Source: Acrocarpospora catenulata (GTDB lineage: Bacteria > Actinomycetota > Actinomycetes > Streptosporangiales > Streptosporangiaceae). From it: DNA of 64,000 nt. Numbering within the stretch: the stretch's first letter is position 1; the number at the start of each line of letters is the position of its first letter. A program made the position numbers and the translations under genes. The notes beneath the pieces were generated by a model, which searched no databases, was not told the DNA's origin, and saw only the letters and a list, made by a program, of their open reading frames with translations. The DNA lies in assembly GCF_018476525.1 (NCBI RefSeq), contig NZ_JAHCST010000010.1, positions 62,001 through 126,000 on the forward strand, written 5' to 3'. This document shows positions 9,112 through 18,826 of this stretch, one piece after another.

Positions 9112-10017
9112 ATGGCGACCCAGACCGTGCCCCTCAAGACCGCGCGCGCCGGGGCCAGGCGCAGGCCTCCGGCCCGTGGCGGCGGCCCCGGCGTCTTCGG
9201 CGGCCTGGCCCACGCCGCTCTGTTCATCTGGACGATCCTCACCATCGCGCCGATCGTCTACACCTTCCTCAGCTCCTTCAAGACCAACGCCGAGCTGTTC
9301 GGCGGGAAGTCGCTGGCGCTGCCGGAGAACTTCCACTGGGACGCCTGGGGACGGGCCTGGGAGAAGTCGCACATCGGGCAGTACATGCTCAACACGGTGA
9401 TCGTCGTGGCCCTGTCCACGTTCTTCACCATGATGCTCGGTTCGATGGCCGCCTACGTGCTGGCCCGCTACCGGTTCCCCGGCAACCGCCTGATCTACGT
9501 GCTGTTCGTCGCCGGCCTGTCCATCCCGCCCTTCCTGGCCCTGTCCTCCCTCTACAAGGTGGTCGACAACCTGGGCCTGCTCGGCACCCACACCGGCGTG
9601 GTCCTGGTGTACGTGGCCTACTCGCTGCCGTTCACGGTCTTCTTCCTGGCGGCGTTCTTCAAGGCGCTGCCGGACACGGTGGCCGAGGCCGCGGTGATGG
9701 ACGGCGCCTCGCACACCCGCACGTTCTTCCAGATCATGATGCCGATGGCCAGGCCGGGGCTGATCAGCATCACCATCTTCAACGTGATCGGGCAGTGGAA
9801 CCAGTACCTGCTGCCGATCGTGCTGCTGCCCGGCGACAAGCAGGACAAGTGGCTGATCACCCAGGGCATCGCCAACATCTCCACCAGCGCCGGCTACGAG
9901 GCCGACTGGGCCGCCCTGTTCGCCGCGCTGAGCATGGCCATCATCCCCATCATGATCGTCTACGTGATCTTCCAGCGGCAGATCCAGTCCGGCCTCACGG
10001 CGGGTGTCGGGAAATAG
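9112..10017 (+). CDS. ngcG: NgcG-type sugar ABC transporter permease
   Basis: The second permease has 301 residues. It has a basic, Arg-rich N-terminus, six membrane segments, and an EAA loop at about residue 200 (VAEAAVMDGASHTRTFFQIM). It begins 3 nt after ngcF and ends the operon; the stop is 1 bp from the convergent regulator gene. It pairs with NgcF to form the channel. The substrate is inferred from NgcE and the dre sites. Confidence 0.88.
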   Translation: MATQTVPLKTARAGARRRPPARGGGPGVFGGLAHAALFIWTILTIAPIVYTFLSSFKTNAELFGGKSLALPENFHWDAWGRAWEKSHIGQYMLNTVIVVALSTFFTMMLGSMAAYVLARYRFPGNRLIYVLFVAGLSIPPFLALSSLYKVVDNLGLLGTHTGVVLVYVAYSLPFTVFFLAAFFKALPDTVAEAAVMDGASHTRTFFQIMMPMARPGLISITIFNVIGQWNQYLLPIVLLPGDKQDKWLITQGIANISTSAGYEADWAALFAALSMAIIPIMIVYVIFQRQIQSGLTAGVGK

Positions 10018-10018
10018 G

Positions 10019-12607
10019 TCACAGCACGTTGGCCAGCGCCGTACGGGAGGAGACCCCGAGCTTGCGGTAGACGTGCGCCAGGTGGTCGTCCACCGTGCGG
10101 CTGCTCAGCATCAGCTTGGTGGCGATCTCCTTGCTGGTCATGCCGGTCTTGGCCAGCTCGGCGATCTGCCGCTCCCGCTTGGTCAGCAGCTCGCCCCGGC
10201 GCGGCCCTTTGGCGGCCAGGCGGCGCTGCTCCCGCTCGGCCTCCTCGGCCATCACGGTGGCGCCGATCTCCTGCGCGATGCCCTTGGCGGTGGCCAGCGC
10301 CCGGTGCGTGTCGGACCGGCACGCGGCGGTCATGATCAGCGTACGGGCGGCGTGTGGCCGCATGCCGGACTCGGTGAACAGGGCCACCGCCTGCTCCGCC
10401 AGCGTCTCCGCGGTGGCCTGGTCCCCTTCCGCGGCCCGTACGCAGGACTGCGCCCGCAGGGCGAACGCGCGCTGCGCGGGCAGCCCGAGTTGCTCGGCGG
10501 CGGCCAGCGCGTCCCGGGCGGCGGCCCCGGCCCAGGCCACCTCGTCGCAGCCCAGCGCGGCCTGGGTGAGCGCCTCCAGCCACATCGGCCGGTAGCCGGG
10601 CTGGCAGTGCGGCATGCCCACCCCGCCGCCGATGCCGAGCAGCATCCACCGGGCCCGGTCCGGCTCCCCGGCCAGCAGCATCACCTGGGCCGACAGGCAG
10701 ACCGTGGACGCCGACCACCAGCCCTCCACCCCGGCCACCGACGCGGCGGCCCGGGTCGCCAGGTGCGTGGCCCTGGGCAGGTCCACGTGGGCCAGCGACT
10801 CGGCGTAGATGGCCCGGATCAGTGCCAGCAGGGTGGGGCTGCCGGAGTGGTGCGCCACGTCCTCGGCCTCCTCGCCGAACGCGATGGCCTCGGCCAGCCG
10901 CCCGGTCCGCCCGCAGATCTGCGCGGCGGCGGTGAGCACGTCGGCCAGGATGCCGCTGCGGCCCAGCGGCCGGGCCAGCGTCAGCGCCCGGCGCGCGTGC
11001 CGCTCGGCGTCGGCGTGCCGCTCCATGAACAGCTCGGCCCAGGCCAGCCGGCTCAGGCAGGTCAGCTCGCGCATGGCGGCGGTGTCGGTGAGGCCGTCCA
11101 CCAGCGTGCGGGCCTCGTCGATGGCCTGTCCCGTGGGCTGCGGGCGGCCCTCGTACCCGGCGGCGAAGGCCAGCAGCGAGTGGCCCGCCGCCTCCTCCTC
11201 GGGGGTGGCGGCCGCCTCGATCGCCACGGCCACCTCGGCGAGCGCGCCGCCCACGTCGCCCATCTGGAGCCGCAGGGTGGCCAGCTCCCGGTGCAGCCAG
11301 GCGCCCTGGCCGCCCTTGGCCACCTCGGCGGCCAGCAGCGAGGCCGACTCCTGGTAGCGGCCGAGCAGCCGTTCCACCACGGCGCAGGCGGCCACCACCT
11401 CGCTCCGCGAGCCCACCGGCAGGTGCGGCAGCAGCTCGTGCATGGCCGCCCTGGCGTCCTCAAGCCGCCCGTCGAAGGTGAGGGCCCGGGCCAGCAGCAC
11501 CCGCAGCCGCACCGAGGCCGGGTCGGTCAGGTCGCCGACCAGCGGCAGCGCCGCGGTCAGCCACTCCACCGCCGCCGCGGGGGCCAGCATGACCGCCTCG
11601 GCCGAGGCCTCCATCAGCACCGCCAGGTCGGACGGCTCGTGCCGGCTGGCGGTGCGGGCCACGTGGTGGGCGATCTCACGTACGGGGACGTTGAGCCTGG
11701 CCAGCTCCCTGGCGGCCACCCGGTGCGCCGACATCCGCCAGGCGGGGTCGGCCCGTTCGTAGACCAGCCGCCGCAGCAGCGGGTGCCGGAACCGGAAGCG
11801 GCCGTTGCCCGCCGGGCGGATCAGGTCCCTGGCGGCCAGCCGGCCCAGCGGTCCGGTGCCCGCCTCGGAGAGGATCATGGCCACGTCGTCGGGGGTGAAC
11901 TCGTCCCCGAGCACCGCTGCCGACTGCGCGGTCAGCAGGTCCTGCGGCGAAAGCAGCGCGAGCTCGCCCAGCAGCAGGCCGTTCAGGTCGCTCTGGCGCT
12001 CGCCGCCGCGGTGGGCGGCCAGCGCCTCCAGGTAGAGCGGGTTGCCGCCGCTCTCGGCGTACAGCGCGTGCAGTCCCGGGAGGTCGCCGATCAGGCGCTC
12101 GGCCTCGGCCAGGTGGAGCGGCCCCAGGCGCACCCGGGTGTGCGGCACGGCGGCCGGGCCGGCCTCGGCCAGCGCCGCCAGCAGCCGCGCGTCCGCCTGC
12201 CGGTCCCGGTAGGCGCAGACCAGCAGCACCGGGCCGGTGGCGGGCGGTCGCCGGATCAGGTAGGCCAGCAGCTCCGCCGAGCCGGGGTCGGCCCAGTGCA
12301 GGTCGTCCAGGACCAGCGCCACCGGGGCCGCGACGGCCAGCCTGGCCCGCACCTCGCGGGCCAGCACCAGCCGGTCGCCCCCGCCGAGCGGCCCGAGCGC
12401 CTCCTCGAAGGGCCGGTAGGGCATCTCCCGCTCGAACTCGGTGGCCCGCCCGCGCAGCACGGCCACCCCGCCCGCGGCGCAGCGCCGGGCGAACTCGGCG
12501 AGCAACCGGGTCTTGCCGATGCCCGGCTCCCCGGACACCTCGGCCAGGCCGCCCCTTACGGTCGCCTCGACCAGGTTTGTCAACTCCGTCATGCGTCCGA
12601 CGAACAC
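10019..12607 (-). CDS. Large ATP-binding LuxR-family regulator (LAL type)
   Basis: The protein has 862 residues. An N-terminal AAA/STAND ATPase has Walker A GEPGIGKT (about 26-33) and Walker B ALVLDDLHW (about 106-115). A long Ala/Leu-rich TPR-like helical middle follows. A C-terminal LuxR helix-turn-helix has TKRERQIAELAKTG and TVDDHLAHVYRKLGV. LAL proteins are signal-integrating transcription activators, often for sugar or secondary metabolism genes. It converges on ngcG with a 1-bp gap. Regulation of the ngc operon is possible but only positional. The 170 bp upstream (12608-12777) is shared with the divergent gene and probably holds both promoters. Confidence 0.9.
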   Translation of the reverse strand: MFVGRMTELTNLVEATVRGGLAEVSGEPGIGKTRLLAEFARRCAAGGVAVLRGRATEFEREMPYRPFEEALGPLGGGDRLVLAREVRARLAVAAPVALVLDDLHWADPGSAELLAYLIRRPPATGPVLLVCAYRDRQADARLLAALAEAGPAAVPHTRVRLGPLHLAEAERLIGDLPGLHALYAESGGNPLYLEALAAHRGGERQSDLNGLLLGELALLSPQDLLTAQSAAVLGDEFTPDDVAMILSEAGTGPLGRLAARDLIRPAGNGRFRFRHPLLRRLVYERADPAWRMSAHRVAARELARLNVPVREIAHHVARTASRHEPSDLAVLMEASAEAVMLAPAAAVEWLTAALPLVGDLTDPASVRLRVLLARALTFDGRLEDARAAMHELLPHLPVGSRSEVVAACAVVERLLGRYQESASLLAAEVAKGGQGAWLHRELATLRLQMGDVGGALAEVAVAIEAAATPEEEAAGHSLLAFAAGYEGRPQPTGQAIDEARTLVDGLTDTAAMRELTCLSRLAWAELFMERHADAERHARRALTLARPLGRSGILADVLTAAAQICGRTGRLAEAIAFGEEAEDVAHHSGSPTLLALIRAIYAESLAHVDLPRATHLATRAAASVAGVEGWWSASTVCLSAQVMLLAGEPDRARWMLLGIGGGVGMPHCQPGYRPMWLEALTQAALGCDEVAWAGAAARDALAAAEQLGLPAQRAFALRAQSCVRAAEGDQATAETLAEQAVALFTESGMRPHAARTLIMTAACRSDTHRALATAKGIAQEIGATVMAEEAEREQRRLAAKGPRRGELLTKRERQIAELAKTGMTSKEIATKLMLSSRTVDDHLAHVYRKLGVSSRTALANVL

Positions 12608-12777
12608 GGACCCAGTAAAGTCCCGTAATACTACGGATGCTAGGAGTTCGGGACAGGTGACACGGTGTCTTAACCGATCACTGCTACCCCTGTGATCTGC
12701 GTTTCAGTTGTTCATCAGGGTTTACTACCGTTCGTGTCCGTTCCCGTACATGCGTCCCGCCCTACCGGGAGACCAGA

Positions 12778-13380
12778 ATGAGTGAATTCCCCTTCCCCTT
12801 CTTCGGGGCAGGCGAGGCCAAGTACTACATGTGGGCCGAGGTCCACGTGCGTTTCGAGCGGGAGCCGACCAGCTACCAGCGGACCGCCATCGAGTCGAGT
12901 TGCCCTGGACCGCTCCAGGACACCATCGACTGGTCCGACGGCCGCCAGCTGGTGGTGGCCAGCGGCCTGTTTCTGCACGGTGCGCTGGCCAGGGCCTACC
13001 CGGCACGGGCCGATGACGAGGACTACCTGGGGGAGGACGGATGGTTCTACGCGGCCGTCTCCCGTGTGGAGCGTTTCAATTCGGCCATCGAATCCTGGCT
13101 CGGGTACGCCAACGACCAGTGCCCGATCATGATGGCCTACCGTGGCGAGGACAGTGAGAGCGGCGGCACCGAGTTCTCCCGGTGGCACGAGTGGAGCGTC
13201 ACGCAGCTACCCCGGCTGATGCCGGAGCTGGAACCGATCCTGGCCGAGTCCATCGCCACCAGGCAGCAGACCCACGCCACCCACATGGTGCGCGGCGTCA
13301 TGTCGATGGCCCGCAGGTCCCGGGCCAAGAGCTCCCCCGCGAGCTCGCCGGCGCCGGGGGGAGGCGCCCCGGCGTTCTGA
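12778..13380 (+). CDS. Hypothetical protein
   Basis: A 200-residue acidic protein with many aromatic residues; I do not recognise the family. GGGAG lies about 6 nt before the ATG. There is no signal peptide or membrane segment. The last 30 residues are a low-complexity Ser/Ala/Pro/Gly tail. It is divergent from the LAL regulator and just upstream of the pterin dehydratase gene. Confidence 0.75.
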   Translation: MSEFPFPFFGAGEAKYYMWAEVHVRFEREPTSYQRTAIESSCPGPLQDTIDWSDGRQLVVASGLFLHGALARAYPARADDEDYLGEDGWFYAAVSRVERFNSAIESWLGYANDQCPIMMAYRGEDSESGGTEFSRWHEWSVTQLPRLMPELEPILAESIATRQQTHATHMVRGVMSMARRSRAKSSPASSPAPGGGAPAF

Positions 13381-13405
13381 GGCCAGGGTGACTAGGCTCG
13401 GGCGT

Positions 13406-13678
13406 ATGGGAACCGACAAGCCCGAGCCTGCCGCCTGGACCCGGGAGGGCGAGACGCTCCGCCGCACCCTGACCGCGCCGGACTTCAGGACCGGGATCGC
13501 GATCGTGGACGCGGTGGCCGAGGAGGCCGAGCGCATGAACCACCATCCGGACATCGACATCCGGTGGTGCACCCTGCACTTCCTGCTCACCACGCACGAC
13601 ACCGGGACGCTCACCGACAGCGACTACACGCTGGCCAAGCACATCGACCGCATCGCCGATGAGCACGGCGCGAAGTAG
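13406..13678 (+). CDS. 4a-hydroxytetrahydrobiopterin dehydratase (pterin-4a-carbinolamine dehydratase)
   Basis: The protein has 90 residues, normal for the PCD/DCoH family. The signature EAERMNHHPDIDI with the active-site His pair is present, followed by LHFLLTTHDTG. It dehydrates 4a-hydroxytetrahydrobiopterin during cofactor recycling. No pterin-dependent hydroxylase is nearby, so the physiological partner is unknown. A GTG at 13388 would add six residues; neither start has a clear ribosome site. Confidence 0.9.
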   Translation: MGTDKPEPAAWTREGETLRRTLTAPDFRTGIAIVDAVAEEAERMNHHPDIDIRWCTLHFLLTTHDTGTLTDSDYTLAKHIDRIADEHGAK

Positions 13679-13692
13679 CCACTAGGTAGCCA

Positions 13693-14538
13693 CTAGCCGA
13701 ACAGGTCCTCCGGCGGCACCGGGGCGAGCACGCCGTCGCCGTCGTGGATGGGCGCGGCCCCGGCCACGAAGTTCACCAGGTCCTGCCCGTACACGCAGCG
13801 GGCCTGGGTGAGGCCGCCGGCCGCGCGCCGGAGCATCCGGTCCAGCGGCAGCTCCCGGGGCGAGCCGACCAGGATCAGGTTGCCGAACCGCCGCCCGCGC
13901 AGCACGCCGGGCTCGGCCAGCAGCGCCACCTGCCGGAACGTGCCGCGCAGGGTGGCCACCAGCCGCCGGGCGAAGGCCAGGCCCTTGCCGTCGGCCGCGT
14001 TGACCAGCAGGGTGCCGTGCGGGCGCAGGACGCGGGCCAGGTCGCCGAGGAACTCCGTGCTGGCCAGTTCCACCGGCATGGTCGCGCCGACGAAGGCGTC
14101 CAGCACCACCAGGTCGGCGAAGGCGTCGGCGATCCCGGCCACGCCGGACCGCCCGTCGGTGATCCGCACCTTCAGCCGCGGTACGGACCGCAGGTCGAGC
14201 TGCTTCCTGATCAGCTCGACCAGGCCGCCGTCCGGTTCCAGGACGATCTGCCGGGAGCCGGGGCGGGTGGCCGCCACGTACCGGGGGAGGGTGCAGGCGC
14301 CGCCGCCCACGTGCACGACGTCCAGCGGGCCCGCCGGGAGCAGGTCGATCACTTCGCCCATCAGCTGGACGTACTCGAACTCCAGATGGGTGGGGTCGGA
14401 CAGGTCCACATAGGACTGGGGCACGCCGCCGGAGCTGAGCATCCAGCCGTCCGGCCGGTCCAGGTCGCGGAGCAGCTCGACCTCGCCGAACGTCACCGGG
14501 TACCGTCCCGGTACGGGCTCCTTGGCAACCTTCACCAT
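13693..14538 (-). CDS. Spermidine-synthase-like methyltransferase-fold protein
   Basis: The protein has 281 residues. The start is set by AGGAGA 4-5 nt before the ATG at 14538; the open frame continues further upstream but only as antisense of the next gene. It contains a Rossmann-type SAM-binding pattern (VVHVGGGACTLPRY, then IVLEPDGGLVELI, then DLVVLDAF), as in spermidine synthases and the related fused-MFS family. A true polyamine aminopropyltransferase is uncertain because the GGGDG hallmark is altered to GGGAC. It is divergent from the penicillin-binding protein gene. Confidence 0.8.
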   Translation of the reverse strand: MVKVAKEPVPGRYPVTFGEVELLRDLDRPDGWMLSSGGVPQSYVDLSDPTHLEFEYVQLMGEVIDLLPAGPLDVVHVGGGACTLPRYVAATRPGSRQIVLEPDGGLVELIRKQLDLRSVPRLKVRITDGRSGVAGIADAFADLVVLDAFVGATMPVELASTEFLGDLARVLRPHGTLLVNAADGKGLAFARRLVATLRGTFRQVALLAEPGVLRGRRFGNLILVGSPRELPLDRMLRRAAGGLTQARCVYGQDLVNFVAGAAPIHDGDGVLAPVPPEDLFG

Positions 14539-14631
14539 TCTGTCTCCTATGCGTGCTATATCCAGGAGTGAACCCTCCACCTCCCAGGAGACCTCCCGGG
14601 ACGGCGCCCAGGAGAACCCAGGAGAAAAGGT

Positions 14632-16245
14632 ATGCGCAGGCGCCCGCTGCTCATCCTGATATCGGTATGTCTGACCATTTTCGTGGCAGGCATCACCGGC
14701 TTGATACTGAGCGGCCGGTCCGAGCCCGAGACCGTCGCCGTTCCCACCCCCTCGTCCGAGCCGAAGGCCACCCTCACCTTCGACGACGACCTGGTGGACG
14801 AGGTCAAGGGCGACCCGGCCGAGACCGGCACCGCGTACCTGCGCGCCTGGGAGCGCGGCGACCTGGCCGGCATGGCCGCCCTGGTGTACGAGCTGCCCGG
14901 CGACTTCGCCGCGCTCCACCAGGAGTTCGACGCCGCCCTGGCGGTGGAGTCGGTACGGCTCACGCCCGGCAACCTGCGCCGCACCGGCGACACCACCGCG
15001 TTACTGGCTTTCACCGGCGTGCGGAAGCTCAAGGGCGGCGAGGAACTGCCCTTCTCCTCGGTGCTGCGGCTGCTGGTCGCCGAGCTCACCTGGCGGGTGG
15101 ACTGGCTGCCCGACACCATCCATCCGCAGCTCCAGTTCGGCGGCCACGTGGTCCGGCGGTCCATCCCCGGCCAGGCGCCCCTGCTGGCCACCCGGGAGGG
15201 CGAGCCGCTCCCGGCCAACAGCGGCGCGGAGCCGTACGTGTCGGACCTGATGGCCGGCGCGCACCGGGGCGCGGCGGGCTGGTCGGCGGTGATCGAGAAC
15301 CCGGGGCAGCAGCCGATCACCCTGGTCAAGCACGAGGGGGAGGGCCCGCCGCCCCGGGTCACCACCACCATCGACCGGTACGTGCAGATGGCCGCGGCCC
15401 GGGCGCTGGACGGCGTGTCCCGCCCGGCCACCATGGTGGTGGTCCGGCCGTCCACCGGTGAGGTGCTGGCGGTGGCCGACCGGCTCGGCGGCAAGGGCGC
15501 CTTCCTGCAGAAGTTCCCGCCGGGCAGCACCTTCAAGATCGTCACAGCGGCGGCGCTGCTGCAGGCCGGGCTGACCGTCGACGCCACGGTGTCCTGCCCG
15601 GCCACCTACCAGATCCCGCAGGGCCGCGCGATCAACAACTACCAGGGCCGCGACCACGGCACGCTCACCCTGCGCCAGGCGTTCGCGCAGTCCTGCAACA
15701 CCACCTTCGCCCAGCAGGCCGTGGAGCGGCTCTCCGCCGACACGCTCACCGCCGCGGCGGGGCTCTTCGGCTTCGGCGGCAGCCTGGCCACCGGCGCGGG
15801 CGGCACCTGCGGCTCGGTCAGCCCGCCGCAGAACGACGACGCGCTGGCCGAGGACTCCTTCGGGCAGGGCACCGTGGAGGCCAGCCCGCTCTGCATGGCG
15901 GCGATGGCGGCGGCCGTGCAGAACGGGACCTGGCGGGCGCCCCGGCTGGTGCCGGCCGACCGGCTCGGGGCCGAGCAGCAGACCCGGCAGCTGGACCCGG
16001 GGGTGGTGGAGGGCCTGCGCTCGATGATGGCGGCCGTGGTCACCGAGGGCACCGCGGCCGGAGGCGGGCTGCCCGACGGGACCGCGGGGAAGACCGGCAC
16101 GGCCGAGGTGGGCCAGGGCAGGGCCGACCACGCCTGGTTCGTCGGCTACCGCGGCGACCTGGCCTTCGCCGTCTTCGTGGAGAACGGCGGCACCGGCAGC
16201 GGCGCCGCCGTGCCCATCGTGGCCCGCCTGCTTAGTGCCGTTTAA
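14632..16245 (+). CDS. Penicillin-binding transpeptidase with MecA-type N-terminal domain
   Basis: The protein has 537 residues. It has one N-terminal membrane anchor (about 5-27), an NTF2-like MecA_N region (about 55-165), a linker domain, and a transpeptidase domain. All three active-site motifs are intact: STFK (299-302), SCN (354-356) and KTG (487-489). It acts outside the membrane in cross-linking peptidoglycan. GGAGAAAAGG precedes the ATG. A MecA_N domain does not by itself imply beta-lactam resistance; these are common core enzymes in actinomycetes. Confidence 0.93.
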   Translation: MRRRPLLILISVCLTIFVAGITGLILSGRSEPETVAVPTPSSEPKATLTFDDDLVDEVKGDPAETGTAYLRAWERGDLAGMAALVYELPGDFAALHQEFDAALAVESVRLTPGNLRRTGDTTALLAFTGVRKLKGGEELPFSSVLRLLVAELTWRVDWLPDTIHPQLQFGGHVVRRSIPGQAPLLATREGEPLPANSGAEPYVSDLMAGAHRGAAGWSAVIENPGQQPITLVKHEGEGPPPRVTTTIDRYVQMAAARALDGVSRPATMVVVRPSTGEVLAVADRLGGKGAFLQKFPPGSTFKIVTAAALLQAGLTVDATVSCPATYQIPQGRAINNYQGRDHGTLTLRQAFAQSCNTTFAQQAVERLSADTLTAAAGLFGFGGSLATGAGGTCGSVSPPQNDDALAEDSFGQGTVEASPLCMAAMAAAVQNGTWRAPRLVPADRLGAEQQTRQLDPGVVEGLRSMMAAVVTEGTAAGGGLPDGTAGKTGTAEVGQGRADHAWFVGYRGDLAFAVFVENGGTGSGAAVPIVARLLSAV

Positions 16246-16290
16246 TACGATAAATACCTGATTAACAATATTTGGGCGGTTTGTGGGATG

Positions 16291-16304
16291 ACAGAGGCCT
16301 CTGT
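16291..16304. promoter_or_regulatory. 14-bp perfect palindrome upstream of hdeD-like gene
   Basis: ACAGAGGCCTCTGT is a perfect palindrome 34 bp before the ATG of the HdeD gene. It is preceded by an AT-rich run (16243-16271), unusual for this window and probably the promoter. A repressor site is inferred. Confidence 0.4.
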
Positions 16305-16337
16305 CCGGACAAAGTCTGGGGAAGGAGGTGGCGTCAA

Positions 16338-16967
16338 ATGGCCAACATGAATTCCGACATCTACCGTCCTGGAGGCGAGGGCACGATGCAGGCCGACCGC
16401 TGGCGGTCGCTCGGCCTGCGCGGTGCGCTGGCCATCATCTTCGGCCTGATCGCCCTCATCTGGCCGGGCATCACCGTCAGGGCGTTGGTGATCGTCTTCG
16501 GTATCTACGCCCTCATCAACGGTCTGGCCGCACTCTGGGGCGCGTTCCGGGACCGGGAGACCGAGGAACGTGGCTGGCTGATCTTCTCCGGCCTCATCAG
16601 CCTGGCCGCCGGTATCGCCGCCCTGGTCTGGCCGCGCATCACCGCGCTCGCGCTGATCTGGCTGATCGGCGCCTGGTTCCTGATCACCGGCGTGTTCGAG
16701 CTGGTCGGCGCCGTCATGCGGCGGGGCGGGGTCGGCGGGCAGGGGCTGATGGGGCTCAGCGGCGCCCTATCGGTGATCTTCGGTCTGGTCCTGGTGATCT
16801 GGCCGGGCGCCGGCGCCGCCGCCCTGTCCTGGCTGATCGGGATCTTCGCGATCGTGGTCGGTCTCACCATGCTCTACCTGGCCTTCCGGGCCCGGCAGAT
16901 GCACCCGACCCCCAGCCGGGCCAGAGCCGAGCACGGCATGGACGAGGGGCACCGCCGCGCCGCCTGA
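16338..16967 (+). CDS. HdeD/DUF308 family membrane protein
   Basis: The protein has 209 residues with six hydrophobic helices in three repeated hairpins. Each repeat carries an xxGxxALxWP element (FGLIALIWP, AAGIAALVWP, FGLVLVIWP), the DUF308 hallmark. The start at 16338 has the strong site AAGGAGGT 7 nt upstream; the open frame extends 22 codons further. HdeD in enterobacteria is linked to acid resistance; here the role is unknown. A strong terminator follows. Confidence 0.88.
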   Translation: MANMNSDIYRPGGEGTMQADRWRSLGLRGALAIIFGLIALIWPGITVRALVIVFGIYALINGLAALWGAFRDRETEERGWLIFSGLISLAAGIAALVWPRITALALIWLIGAWFLITGVFELVGAVMRRGGVGGQGLMGLSGALSVIFGLVLVIWPGAGAAALSWLIGIFAIVVGLTMLYLAFRARQMHPTPSRARAEHGMDEGHRRAA

Positions 16968-17008
16968 GAAGATCTCAACCTCCCGGAAAACATCCATCTA
17001 GCCTCCAG

Positions 17009-17041
17009 TGGGGCGGGAAAGTCTTCACTTTTCCCGCCCCA
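17009..17041 (+). terminator. Terminator after hdeD-like gene
   Basis: GGGGCGGGAAA pairs with TTTCCCGCCCC around a 9-10 nt loop, a 12-bp stem with an extra T-A pair. There is no U-run after it, but the stem is very stable and sits between hdeD and lat. Confidence 0.75.
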
Positions 17042-17090
17042 TGTGAGGCAATCGTGTTGTCTGACCCCATCGACTCAGCGTGGAGGCGAC

Positions 17091-18464
17091 ATGGACGATG
17101 TACGCGGGAGGCTGGCCAGGCATCTGCTGGTGGACGGATACCAGCTGGTCCTGGACCTGGAGCGGAGCAAGGGCTCGTGGCTGGTCGACGCCCGTGACGG
17201 CAGGAAATATCTGGACTTCTATACCTCGTTTGCCTCGGCACCCCTGGGCATGAACCCGTTCGACGACGAACCGGCGTTCCTCGACCGCCTCGCCCGGGTG
17301 GCCGCCAACAAACCCGCCAACTCCGACCTGTGCACCGCCGAGCAGGCCGAATTCGTGGAGACCTTCGTCCGCGTGCTGGGCGACCCAGAACTGCCCCACC
17401 TGTTCTTCGTGGAGGGCGGCGCGCTCGCCGTGGAGAACGCGCTCAAATGCGCCTTCGACTGGAAGAGCCGGTGGAACGAGGCGCACGGCCGGCACCCCGG
17501 CCTCGGCACCCAGGTGCTCCACCTGACCCGCGCCTTCCACGGCCGCAGCGGCTACACCATGTCGCTGACCAACACCGAGCCGGTCAAGACCGACCGCTAC
17601 CCCAAGTTCGGCTGGCCCCGCATCACCGTGCCCGCCATCCACCTAGGGGACGTCGAACGGGCCGAGGAACGCGCCCTGGCCCAGGCTGAGGAGGCGTTCC
17701 TGCGCCACCCTCACGACATCGCCTGCTTCATCGCCGAGCCGATCCAGGGCGAGGGCGGGGACAACCACATGCGGCCCGAGTTCCTCCAGGCCATGCAGGA
17801 GCTCTGCCACCGCCACGAGGCCCTCTTCGTGCTGGACGAGGTGCAGACGGGGGTGGGGATGACCGGCACCCCGTGGGCGTACCAGCAGCTGGGGCTGGCC
17901 CCTGACATCGTGGCCTTCGCCAAGAAGGCGCAGCTGGGCGGGATCATGGCCGGGCGGCGGGTGGACCTGGTGCCGGAGAACGTGTTCCGGGTGAGCGGGC
18001 GGATCAACTCCACCTGGGGCGGCGGGCTGGTGGACATGGTGCGCAGCCGGCGCCTGCTGGAGATCATCGAGGCGGACGGGCTGATTCCCAGGGCCGCCGT
18101 GCTCGGCGAGAAACTCCTCGGCATGCTCCGCGAGCTGGAGGCCGAGGGGCTGGTGGGCAACGCCCGGGGACGGGGGCTGATGTGCGCCTTCGACGTGCCG
18201 GACCGGGACCGGGTGGTGACCACGCTGCGCGAGCGGTGCGGCGTCCTGATGCTGCCCTGCGGCGAGCGCTCGATCCGGCTGCGCCCGGCCCTCAACGTCA
18301 CCCCGGAAGAGCTGGAGTACGGCCTGAGCCGCCTCCGGGACCTCCTGCTGACCGAACGCGAGACCGGAGACCCGGCTCTTCAGTCCGGTCCTCAGTCCGA
18401 CGGTGAGTCCGCCAGCCACAGATCGATGGCCGTCACCCGGGAGTCCACACCGAGCTTGGAATAG
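17091..18464 (+). CDS. lat: L-lysine 6-transaminase
   Basis: A class III PLP aminotransferase of 457 residues. The start at 17091 has GGAGG 5 nt upstream. It follows the mycobacterial Lat type: [12 protein letters not shown] near the N-terminus, [14 protein letters not shown] for substrate binding, the LDEVQTG Asp that contacts PLP, and AKK at 277-279 with one lysine as Schiff-base residue. It moves the epsilon-amino group of lysine to 2-oxoglutarate, giving a semialdehyde that cyclises to piperideine-6-carboxylate. In mycobacteria it is a stationary-phase/persistence enzyme; in cephamycin producers it starts beta-lactam synthesis, but no such genes are here. The last 73 bp overlap a convergent LuxR gene. 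Confidence 0.92.
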   Translation: MDDVRGRLARHLLVDGYQLVLDLERSKGSWLVDARDGRKYLDFYTSFASAPLGMNPFDDEPAFLDRLARVAANKPANSDLCTAEQAEFVETFVRVLGDPELPHLFFVEGGALAVENALKCAFDWKSRWNEAHGRHPGLGTQVLHLTRAFHGRSGYTMSLTNTEPVKTDRYPKFGWPRITVPAIHLGDVERAEERALAQAEEAFLRHPHDIACFIAEPIQGEGGDNHMRPEFLQAMQELCHRHEALFVLDEVQTGVGMTGTPWAYQQLGLAPDIVAFAKKAQLGGIMAGRRVDLVPENVFRVSGRINSTWGGGLVDMVRSRRLLEIIEADGLIPRAAVLGEKLLGMLRELEAEGLVGNARGRGLMCAFDVPDRDRVVTTLRERCGVLMLPCGERSIRLRPALNVTPEELEYGLSRLRDLLLTERETGDPALQSGPQSDGESASHRSMAVTRESTPSLE

Positions 18465-18610
18465 ATCCGGTTCACGTGGTTCTTCACGGTCTTCTCGCTC
18501 AGGAACAGCCGTTGCGCGATCTCGCCGTTCGAGTGCCCGGTGGCGATGAGGTCCATGACCTCGACCTCGCGTTTGCTCAGGCTCGTTCCGGTGCGGTCGT
18601 CGACTCTCAT
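18392..18610 (-). CDS. Single-domain LuxR/GerE helix-turn-helix protein
   Basis: The protein has 72 residues and consists almost entirely of a LuxR DNA-binding domain: [15 protein letters not shown], then [32 protein letters not shown] is 4-5 nt before the ATG. No receiver or sensor domain is present, as in GerE-type stand-alone regulators. The C-terminus overlaps lat by 73 bp tail to tail, so the two transcripts can pair. Control of lat is possible but unproven. Confidence 0.87.
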   Translation of the reverse strand: MRVDDRTGTSLSKREVEVMDLIATGHSNGEIAQRLFLSEKTVKNHVNRIYSKLGVDSRVTAIDLWLADSPSD

Positions 18611-18826
18611 CCGGCCTCCGTGGCAGAAGTCAAGGCGCCGAGCCCCCGCAGCGTCCGGCGTAGCGGTTGAAGGCGAGCATAACCCGCGATATCGACCTTT
18701 GGGGCCGATGTCGGCGGACTACTCGGGTCCAGCTCGCAATTGCGTCGGCCGGGTCAGCGGCGGGGGCGCCCGCCGACCACGTCAGCCGTACCGGCCGGGG
18801 AAGCCGCACCGGCCGGGAAAAGCGAG

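Noticed and set aside
6720-10017. Transporter as DasABC
   Set aside because: The long Tat-type lipoprotein and gene order fit NgcEFG better; a DasA-type binding protein is shorter and lacks this N-terminus.
10004-12628. An 874-codon plus-strand frame opposite the LAL regulator
   Set aside because: Low-complexity Gly/Arg/His/Gln composition; antisense shadow of a clear LuxR-ATPase gene in GC-rich DNA.
17091-18464. lat as part of a beta-lactam (cephamycin) cluster
   Set aside because: No pcbAB, pcbC or other pathway genes nearby; the mycobacterial-type motifs and context fit a stand-alone enzyme.
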